DNA from: Blastococcus sp. CT_GayMR16 | GTDB taxonomy: Bacteria > Actinomycetota > Actinomycetes > Mycobacteriales > Geodermatophilaceae | Assembly: GCF_004570875.1 (NCBI RefSeq) | Contig: NZ_SPQK01000016.1 | Span: forward strand, 51,214-115,213 | DNA: 64,000 bases | Direction: 5' to 3' | Part shown: positions 59,217 through 64,000 of the stretch, piece by piece | Numbering within the stretch: the first letter of the stretch is position 1 | Layout: each line of letters begins with the position of its first letter | Translations under genes and position numbers: made by a program | The notes under the pieces: generated by a model | What the model was told of the DNA's origin: nothing | The model's database searches: none | The model's input: the letters and a program-made list of their open reading frames with translations, nothing else

Positions 59217-59593
59217 CTGCATCTCCGGGGGTCGCCTGGCGGGCGACGGCCCAGGACACCGGCTTCGCAGTGCTGTCATGCTGTCGCTGTGCGTGTCCAT
59301 GTTCCGGATCCATGGAGACCTCCTCCGATCCCAGATACCCCCATGGGGTACATGCGCGCTGTCGGACTCCTGGCGGCCTGCCGCAAGGGGCACCGTCCTG
59401 AACCCGCCCTCGAGGCCGTTCCGAACGGAGGCAAGAGGGCGTCCCCCGAAGGGGGGAGCCCGATCAGGTTCGACCGCATTTCTGCCGTTCATAACGACGT
59501 GCACCACGCAGGGACGTCGACCGCCTCCGGGCCGTCCGCCGCACGGCGGACCCCCGGTGCGACCTCGGCGTACCCGCTGACCGGGTGTCGGCG
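59217..59593 (+). other. Non-coding leader region with nested hairpins before the GGDEF gene
   Basis: No convincing gene lies in these 377 bases. The plus strand can fold into a series of perfect stems: CGCCCTC (59405-59411) with GAGGGCG (59435-59441) enclosing CCGTT-CCG-AACGG; TCCCCC-GAAG-GGGGGA (59442-59457); and GTCCGCC-GCAC-GGCGGAC (59534-59551), about 40 bases before the GGDEF start. CCTGA near 59396 could pair with TCAGG near 59464. The first stems are adjacent and coaxially stackable. They do not match the c-di-GMP, TPP or c-di-AMP riboswitch consensus that I know. A structured 5' leader is suggested, not shown. Confidence 0.4.
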
Positions 59594-61657
59594 ATGACCG
59601 GCACCTCCCTGGGCGAGGCCCGCGAGACCTCCGGCGCGACCACCGGTGGCCTGCTGCGCTACGTCCGCGCCGTCGCCGGCGACGACGCCGTCGGGCGGGT
59701 CCTCGAGCGCTCCGGGCTGCCGTACACCGCCGAGCAGCTCGACGACCAGGCCATCTGGTGGAGCTACGACACCCGCATCCGGCTGTTCGAGGCCGCGACC
59801 GACGTCGTCGGCGATCCCCGGCTGATGTTCCACGTCGGCGCCGCAGCCCTCCAGAGCGGCCTGGCGCACTCGATCGTCATCCTTCTCCGCGCCATGGGCA
59901 CGCCGCGTCAGGTGTTCCGGCAGCTGCCGCGCGCCGTCGCCAAGTTCAGCACCACCTCGACGATGGAGATCGTCGAGTCCGGGGCCACCTCGGCCACCAT
60001 CCGCTTCACCCTGCACCCGGGGTTCGAGCACTCCCGGCTGGACTGCATCTACGCGCAGGGGCTGCTCACCACGGTGCCCACGGTCTTCGGCCTGCCTGCC
60101 GCGGAGATCGAGCACGACGAGTGCGAGTCCGACGGCGCCCCGTCCTGTGTCTACCGGCTGACCTGGGACCGGCGCAGCCGGCTGCCCGGCCGGCGCCGCA
60201 ACGGCCGCGCCACGGACCTGGAACTGACGGCGCTGCGCGCGCAGCTGCGCACCCTGCAGTCCGCGTCCACGGAGCTCGTGGGCAGCGACGACGTCGACAC
60301 CGCGCTCGAGCGCATCGTCGCCCGCGCGGCCGAGGCCGTCATCGCGCCCGCGTACCTGCTCGCCGTCGAGCGACCGGGCGGTGGCGCACCACTCGTGCAC
60401 AGCGCGGGCCTGTCCGCCGACGAGGTCCCGGCGCTCGCCGCCGCCCTGCTCGCGGGGGAGGATCTCGGCGACCACGCGGTCACCGTGGAGATCGCCTCCG
60501 CGCGCCGGTCGCACGGCCGGCTCGCCGCGATCTACCCGACCAGCGACGGGGTCATGGGCGACGAGGCGACGCTGCTGGCGGCCTACGCCGGGCACGCCGC
60601 TGCCGCACTGGACCTGATCATCGCGCTGGAAGGTGCCCGCCAGGAGGCCGAGCGCGCGGGGGCGCTGCTCTCCCTGGCCCACGAGCTGTCCGCAGCGACG
60701 GACTCCGCGGCGGTCACCGCCGTGGTCAGCGAGGCGCTGCCGCGCATCGTCGGCTGCACCAGCGCCGGGATCCTGATGTGGGACGCGGCCAGCGGATCGC
60801 TGCAGTCGCACTCGTCGGTGGGGCTCACCGACGAGGGCGCCGAGCTCCTCCAGACGACGATGCTGCGGGCCGAGGACGTGCCCGAGCTCGTCGGCATGCT
60901 CACCGACCGGGAACCCCGGATCATCAAGAGCGCGACGAGCAGCCCCGCGTTGCAGGCGCTGCTGCGAGGGGTGGGCACCGAGGACGTCGTGGCCGTTCCC
61001 CTGCTGGCCGACACGACCTTCCTGGGTGTCGCGACCGCCGGCTGGGCCGCCGGTGAGGCTCCGGAGACGCTCGACGGCGACGTCGTCGCCCGGCTGCGCG
61101 GCGTCGGCGACCAGGCCACCACGGCCCTGCAGAAGGCCCGCCTGCTGGCCACCGTCCGGCACCAGGCCACCCACGACGCGCTCACCGGGCTGCCCAACCG
61201 GACACTGTTCCTGGAACGGCTGGAGTCGGCGCTGTCCGACGCCGCCGAGGGGGCGCATCTCGGTGTCCTGTTCTGCGACCTCGACCGCTTCAAGCAGGTC
61301 AACGACACCCTCGGGCATGCCGCGGGCGACGAGCTGCTGCGTCAGGTGTCCGCCCGGCTCCGCGCGACGGTCCGTCCCGACGACACGGTCGGCCGGCTCA
61401 GCGGCGACGAGTTCGCGATCATCCTGCCCGGCCTGATCGACCCCGACGACGCACGCCGCCTCGCCAACCGGGTCTCAGGCTGCTTCGCCGAGTCCTTCCG
61501 ACTCGACGGCACCGCCGTCACGGTCGGCACCAGTGTCGGCGTCGCGGTGCACGACCCCGCGACCGGCCGGACCGCCGAGCAGCTGCTGCGCGAGGCGGAT
61601 GCGGCGATGTACCGCCACAAGGAAGTCGGCCGCCGCGCCGTCCGGACGGACGTCTAG
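59594..61657 (+). CDS. Diguanylate cyclase with V4R/haem-NO-like N-terminal sensor and GAF domains
   Basis: A 687-residue cytoplasmic signalling protein. Residues 8-190 resemble a V4R or haem-NO-associated sensor (GLLRYVRAVAGDDAVGRVLERSGLP, ending HDECESDGAPSCVYRLTW, with clustered Cys and His). Two GAF-like domains (about 220-340 and 350-515) follow, then GGDEF (about 525-687). The catalytic motif is SGDEF at 603-607, an accepted active variant, and the RxxD inhibitory site is RPDD at 594-597, so product feedback is expected. It should make c-di-GMP in response to a small ligand. No EAL domain is present. ATG 59594 is chosen; GTG 59585 is possible. The tail meets the convergent phosphatase gene one base away. 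Confidence 0.9.
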   Translation: MTGTSLGEARETSGATTGGLLRYVRAVAGDDAVGRVLERSGLPYTAEQLDDQAIWWSYDTRIRLFEAATDVVGDPRLMFHVGAAALQSGLAHSIVILLRAMGTPRQVFRQLPRAVAKFSTTSTMEIVESGATSATIRFTLHPGFEHSRLDCIYAQGLLTTVPTVFGLPAAEIEHDECESDGAPSCVYRLTWDRRSRLPGRRRNGRATDLELTALRAQLRTLQSASTELVGSDDVDTALERIVARAAEAVIAPAYLLAVERPGGGAPLVHSAGLSADEVPALAAALLAGEDLGDHAVTVEIASARRSHGRLAAIYPTSDGVMGDEATLLAAYAGHAAAALDLIIALEGARQEAERAGALLSLAHELSAATDSAAVTAVVSEALPRIVGCTSAGILMWDAASGSLQSHSSVGLTDEGAELLQTTMLRAEDVPELVGMLTDREPRIIKSATSSPALQALLRGVGTEDVVAVPLLADTTFLGVATAGWAAGEAPETLDGDVVARLRGVGDQATTALQKARLLATVRHQATHDALTGLPNRTLFLERLESALSDAAEGAHLGVLFCDLDRFKQVNDTLGHAAGDELLRQVSARLRATVRPDDTVGRLSGDEFAIILPGLIDPDDARRLANRVSGCFAESFRLDGTAVTVGTSVGVAVHDPATGRTAEQLLREADAAMYRHKEVGRRAVRTDV

Positions 61658-61658
61658 G

Positions 61659-62492
61659 TCAGCTCGTCAGCTGCGCCTTCAGCGCGGCCCGCTCGTCGGC
61701 CCCGAAGCCGTGCGTCTCCAGCCAGCCCACCGGCCCGCCGAACCGCTCGTCGAGCAGGGTGAGCACGCGGTCCATCGTCTCGGCCCGCGGCGTGTGGCTG
61801 GCGACGTCGCGCTGCCCCATGTCCTCGGCGTAGGTCGGCGACGCCGCGAGCTTGGCGACGAGCGCGTCGATCACCTCAGCGGTCATCGCGTAGTCGGCCA
61901 CGATCTCCTCGTGCGGGACCCCCGCAACCGCCAGGGCGAGCGCGACGACCACGCCGGTGCGGTCCTTCCCCGCCGCGCAGTGCACGACCGAGGCGCCCGA
62001 CTCCACGGCGGTCAGGGCACGCAGCGCCCCGACGACGTGGTCGCCCCGGTCGGCGAGGTACCCGAGGTAGGAGCGGACGGCGGGCGGCTCGGCCTGGTCG
62101 TGGGCGGCGGTCTGGCGGGGGAGGAGCGACTCCACCCAGCCCGAGGGCAGGTCGCCCATCGGGTCGTCCTCCTCCACCGCGAAGACATCGGTGTAGTGCC
62201 CGCGCTCGGGTATCAGGCTGAAGTGCCGGTGGGTGATCTCCGGGACGTCGCGCAGCGGTCCGCGGCCCTCGAGCAGGATCTCGGCGGTCGTGCGGAGGTC
62301 GATCACCTCACGGAGGTTCAACTCCCCGACCAGCCGCCGGACGTCGTGCTCGCTGAGGGTCTGCAGGTTGTCGCTGCGCAGGATCCGCCCCGCGACCGTC
62401 TCTCCGCCGTCCGTCGTCGGCAGCCCGCCGAGGTCGCGCATGTTGGTCGTTCCGTCGAGCCGCACCCAGCGGCCGGTCCGCGTCGAGGTCAC
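61659..62492 (-). CDS. PtpB-like protein tyrosine/dual-specificity phosphatase
   Basis: A 277-residue phosphatase of the Mycobacterium tuberculosis PtpB type. The CX5R loop is VVHCAAGKDRTG with Cys172 and Arg178. The KD pair of this loop is typical of PtpB-like enzymes that also act on phosphoinositides. The N-terminal TTNMRDLGGLPTTDGG and RSDNLQTLSEHDVRRL are the family's start. It has no signal peptide. GTG 62492 overlaps the stop of the upstream gene. Targets are unknown. Confidence 0.9.
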   Translation of the reverse strand: MTSTRTGRWVRLDGTTNMRDLGGLPTTDGGETVAGRILRSDNLQTLSEHDVRRLVGELNLREVIDLRTTAEILLEGRGPLRDVPEITHRHFSLIPERGHYTDVFAVEEDDPMGDLPSGWVESLLPRQTAAHDQAEPPAVRSYLGYLADRGDHVVGALRALTAVESGASVVHCAAGKDRTGVVVALALAVAGVPHEEIVADYAMTAEVIDALVAKLAASPTYAEDMGQRDVASHTPRAETMDRVLTLLDERFGGPVGWLETHGFGADERAALKAQLTS

Positions 62493-63382
62493 CCGACGAC
62501 GGTACGTCCCGGGGCCGACAGCGCGTCGCACACGTCGATCAGCCGGGCCCGGAGGACGGCGCCGCGTTCGGCGAACCCGCGCTGCGCCGTGACGTACTCC
62601 GCCTTGCCCTCCGGCGTCTCGATCGCGACCGGCTCGTACCCGTGCGCGCTCAGGTCGTAGGGCGAGGCCCGCATGTCCAGCTCCCGGATCTCGACCGCCA
62701 GCTCGAAGCAGTCGGCGACCAGCTCGCCCGGAGTCGCGGGACTCAGCTTGTAGGCCCACTTGTAGAGGTCCATGCCGGCGTGCAGGCAGCCCGGCTGCTC
62801 CAGCTCCGGCTGGGTCTCCCGCGTCGGCTGCAGACGATTGCGTCCGACGGCCGGCGGCGTGAAGAACCGGAAGGCGTCGAAGTGCGTGCACCGGATCGGG
62901 TGGGCCTCGACGACGGCGTCCGTGCCCTCGGCCCCGAGCCGGAGCGGAACGGGGTGCCGGGTCTCCCGGTCGCGGTAGACCATCGCCCACTCGTGCAGGC
63001 CGAAGCAGCCGCTGAACGCCGGCCGCGACGCGGTGGCGGCAAGCAGCCCGCGGACGAAGCGGACGGTGTCGCCCCGGTCGGCCAGGAACGCGGCGCCGTC
63101 CAGCGACACCGCGCCGTCGGCTGCGGTGGCGTACCAGCGCCAGGCGGCGTGCGGGGCGTTCCCGGCCAGGGCCACTCCCGGGCCCGGGTGCCAGCGGCGC
63201 AGCCGCCCCGGCGTCTCCGAGTAATAGGTCCACAGGAAGTCGAGGACCGGATGGGTCTCCCCTCGACGGCGGCGTTCCCGGTGCGGCGCCGTCCACCGGT
63301 CGATGCGCGCCTCGTGGGCCGCCGCCTGCGCGCGCCACTCGTCCGCCGTGAGGACGGTCGGAGCGGTCAGGGCGGTGGGCAC
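62489..63382 (-). CDS. Conserved actinobacterial protein, commonly labelled 3-methyladenine DNA glycosylase
   Basis: A 297-residue protein. The stretch HPVLDFLWTYYSETPGRLRRWHPGPG is characteristic of an actinobacterial group often annotated as 3-methyladenine DNA glycosylase. Other likely conserved segments are CFGLHEWAMVYRDRETRHPVPLRLG, THFDAFRFFTPPA and QPGCLHAGMDLYKWAYKLSP. I see no helix-hairpin-helix or AlkA/Tag signature that would support the label, so I treat the activity as unverified. The start is 63382 and its TGA overlaps the phosphatase GTG, indicating an operon. Confidence 0.75.
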   Translation of the reverse strand: MPTALTAPTVLTADEWRAQAAAHEARIDRWTAPHRERRRRGETHPVLDFLWTYYSETPGRLRRWHPGPGVALAGNAPHAAWRWYATAADGAVSLDGAAFLADRGDTVRFVRGLLAATASRPAFSGCFGLHEWAMVYRDRETRHPVPLRLGAEGTDAVVEAHPIRCTHFDAFRFFTPPAVGRNRLQPTRETQPELEQPGCLHAGMDLYKWAYKLSPATPGELVADCFELAVEIRELDMRASPYDLSAHGYEPVAIETPEGKAEYVTAQRGFAERGAVLRARLIDVCDALSAPGRTVVG

Positions 63383-63401
63383 CGGCCCAGGCTAAAGGCG
63401 G

Positions 63402-64000
63402 CTACTGGCGGACGGCGCCGGTGAGCCGGTGCAACCGCAGCGCGAGCTGCACCTCCAGGGCCCGTTCGGGCGAAGACCACTCCTTGCCGATCAGCCGGCC
63501 CACGCGCTCCAGGCGCTGGGTGACCGTGTTGACGTGCACCTGCAGCGCCTCGGCGGCCCGGGCGGGGGAGGAGCCCGCGTCGAAGAAGGCCTGCAGGGTC
63601 GCGACCAGCTCGGTGCCCCGCTTGGCGTCGTACTCCAGCACCGGCGCCAGCGTGCCCTCGACGAATCCGCGGACGTCGCGGCCGTCGCCGACGAGCAGGC
63701 CGAAGAAGCCGAGCTCGTCGGCGCTCCCCGACCCGCCCGTCCGGCCGAGGGCGACCAGCGTGGCGGCGCAGCGGGCCGCCTCCGCGTGGGCCGCCCCCAC
63801 CGCCCCGGGACCGCTCGCCGGTCCGGCTCCGCCGGCGGTCACCGGTCCCACGCCCGCGCCGGTCAGCTCGCGGCACACCGAGGCCGCCGCGTCCCCGGGC
63901 GCCACGTCCGGCAGGCAGAGCACGACCGAGCCGTCGTGCGTGCCGGCCAGTCCGCCCCGCGTCGCGGCCAGGTGGGTCGCGGCGGCCAGCGCCCGAGATC
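63402..64000 (-). CDS. PucR/CdaR-type helix-turn-helix regulator, N-terminus cut by window edge
   Basis: The C-terminal 199 residues of a PucR-family activator are visible, and the 5' end lies beyond base 64000. The helix-turn-helix is ARAAEALQVHVNTVTQRLERVGRLIG, followed by the usual LEVQLALRLHRL end. The preceding FVEGTLAPVLEYDAKRGTELVATLQAFFDAG is the conserved linker helix. The upstream Ala/Gly-rich part is the GGDEF-like or PAS-like sensor remnant. PucR proteins control purine, sugar acid or alkane catabolism; the target is unknown here. The tail lies 19 bases upstream of the glycosylase-labelled gene. Confidence 0.85.
   Translation of the reverse strand, partial: SRALAAATHLAATRGGLAGTHDGSVVLCLPDVAPGDAAASVCRELTGAGVGPVTAGGAGPASGPGAVGAAHAEAARCAATLVALGRTGGSGSADELGFFGLLVGDGRDVRGFVEGTLAPVLEYDAKRGTELVATLQAFFDAGSSPARAAEALQVHVNTVTQRLERVGRLIGKEWSSPERALEVQLALRLHRLTGAVRQ

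Noticed and set aside
58912..59313. Minus-strand frame starting MDPEHGHAQ after a perfect GGAGGAGG ribosome-binding site
   Set aside because: It runs antisense through a strong terminator and the whole 48-residue gene, and its second half is Arg/Ser/Ala-rich, as expected of a shadow frame. The ribosome-binding site may be chance.
59460..59490. GGTTCGACC resembling a tRNA T-loop, and GAACCTGATC on the other strand resembling part of a TPP riboswitch
   Set aside because: No matching acceptor, D or anticodon stems, and no other TPP blocks such as CTGAGA or TAATACCAGCG are present.
59300..59600. c-di-GMP (GEMM) riboswitch before the GGDEF gene
   Set aside because: The conserved GCAAACC...GCAAAGCC signature is absent on both strands, so only an unnamed structured leader is reported.

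Overview
The window is chromosomal DNA from a very GC-rich actinobacterium. GTG starts are frequent, and neighbouring genes often share 4-base overlaps (GTGA or ATGA). Several genes are typical of Actinobacteria: an acVLRF1-type release factor, a HelR/HelD-type RNA polymerase motor, GTP-dependent PEP carboxykinase, a DUF3817 protein, a PtpB-like phosphatase, a PucR regulator and an Lrp-controlled branched-chain keto-acid dehydrogenase. Protein similarity recalled from memory points to Geodermatophilaceae (Blastococcus, Geodermatophilus or Modestobacter type). That placement is an inference. I saw no rRNA, tRNA, CRISPR array, insertion sequence or prophage.

Layout. 1-6.4 kb: a class III aminotransferase cut by the left edge, an EamA exporter, a three-gene siderophore-type ABC importer behind an iron-box-like palindrome, and a glutathione peroxidase. 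6.4-19 kb: a DUF2237 protein, acetoacetyl-CoA synthetase, a NudK-like Nudix hydrolase, an acyl-CoA dehydrogenase, a MerR/sliding-clamp fusion protein, a GH13 alpha-glucosidase with a VOC protein, an MFS exporter, FKBP, a cation diffusion facilitator, a DsbA-like oxidoreductase and a nitronate monooxygenase. 19-28 kb: an ArsR/SRPBCC pair, an old yellow enzyme, PEP carboxykinase, an MFS transporter overlapping a broken rhodanese gene, and a large secreted beta-helix protein.

28-37.5 kb: acVLRF1 next to HelR, a class A penicillin-binding protein, a BrkB-type membrane protein, a phytoene-desaturase-like oxidoreductase, and an NlpC/P60 peptidase behind a c-di-AMP (ydaO-type) riboswitch. 37.5-49 kb: small conserved proteins, a serine hydrolase, flavin-binding proteins, a methyltransferase, an Lrp regulator divergent from the E1alpha-E1beta-E2 keto-acid dehydrogenase operon, and an AGE-type isomerase. 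49-52.7 kb: an OmpR-type two-component system divergent from a PepSY protein and a lipoprotein, then an F420/FMN-type protein and a SRPBCC protein. 52.8-58.9 kb: a complete fructose phosphotransferase locus (HPr, EIIABC, FruK and DeoR on the minus strand, EI divergent on the plus strand). 59-64 kb: a 48-residue basic protein, a multidomain GGDEF protein behind a structured non-coding leader, a tyrosine phosphatase, a protein commonly labelled 3-methyladenine glycosylase, and a truncated PucR-type regulator.

Most of the window is housekeeping and catabolic sequence. The most unusual item is the MerR DNA-binding domain fused to domains II and III of the DNA polymerase III beta clamp. Its own upstream region carries a textbook MerR promoter: a 19-bp spacer with a 15-bp dyad inside it.
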